Part shown: one piece after another, positions 54,392 to 54,466 of the stretch | How positions within the stretch are numbered: the first letter of the stretch is position 1 | How the letters are laid out: each line of letters starts with the position of its first letter | NCBI GenBank assembly: GCA_947632005.1 | Contig: CANRNU010000014.1 | Location: forward strand, 1-54,466 | Length of the DNA: 54,466 bases | Direction of reading: 5' to 3' | Origin: an uncultured Oscillospiraceae bacterium | Lineage (GTDB): Bacteria > Bacillota > Clostridia > Oscillospirales > Oscillospiraceae | Notes under the pieces: generated by a model | What the model saw: the letters and a program-made list of their open reading frames with translations, nothing else | What the model was told of the DNA's origin: nothing | The model's database searches: none | Translations under genes and position numbers: made by a program

Positions 54392-54466
54392 CAGGAGCGT
54401 TTCGCTGATGTCAAAACGGTTGAGGTAATAAGAATATTGGATGGGAGACTGTTCGATAAATTGAAA
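54392..54466. other. Window end, no feature
   Basis: 75 bp of AT-richer sequence after the last gene; nothing recognisable. Confidence 0.4.

Overview
The window looks like a chromosomal segment of a GC-rich, anaerobic, Gram-positive clostridial bacterium. An Oscillospiraceae-type gut organism (Flavonifractor, Lawsonibacter or Oscillibacter-like) is my best guess. The reasons are the type III glutamine synthetase with an ANTAR partner, a membrane pyrophosphatase, a T-box leader, short-form HisG with HisZ, RNase M5, sigma-A promoters of TTGACA/TATAAT type, strong AGGAGG ribosome sites and dense ATGA-coupled operons. The genus is inference. No rRNA, tRNA or CRISPR array was seen.

Layout. 1-6250: nitrogen and amide metabolism. 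guaA (3' end cut by the window) follows an ANTAR regulator; glnA type III diverges from it behind a leader terminator; asnA follows, flanked by an unusual hairpin repeat. 6260-14600: cdsA, a short-chain dehydrogenase, an acidic membrane protein with an InlB-like repeat, a DUF2975/XRE pair, the pyrophosphatase hppA, a GtrA-like protein, a sirtuin, a TagA/WecG glycosyltransferase and a 44-residue Cys/Gly-rich membrane peptide. 14700-28400: mltG, alaS, cupin, HIT, comEC, holA and rnmV all run rightward, then nrdR, a DUF421 protein, glmM with a GlmU-like hexapeptide protein, and an acyltransferase.

28490-43980 is entirely leftward and holds two complete biosynthetic operons. The his operon (yerC/hisR, hisZ, G, D, C, B, H, A, F, IE, K) lies upstream of the trp operon (trpE, G, D, C, F, B, A). 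The trp operon has its own promoter and a tryptophan T-box. The his promoter carries an inverted repeat that may be the YerC/HisR operator.

44160-51110 is the most interesting metabolic block. On the left strand are a DUF5058 membrane protein, a second unnamed membrane protein and a membrane-anchored M20 peptidase. Divergent from these are two-subunit aconitase X and an Fe-S flavin enoate-reductase-type enzyme. Together they read as import, amide hydrolysis, dehydration and alkene reduction of a hydroxy acid or similar compound; the substrate is unknown.

From about 51990 the sequence changes character. A resident gene is broken, a mobile-element-type DUF6061 gene and remnants follow, and two promoters with matching palindromes precede a BAAT/dienelactone-hydrolase-type protein and a small membrane protein. 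This end looks acquired and partly decayed.
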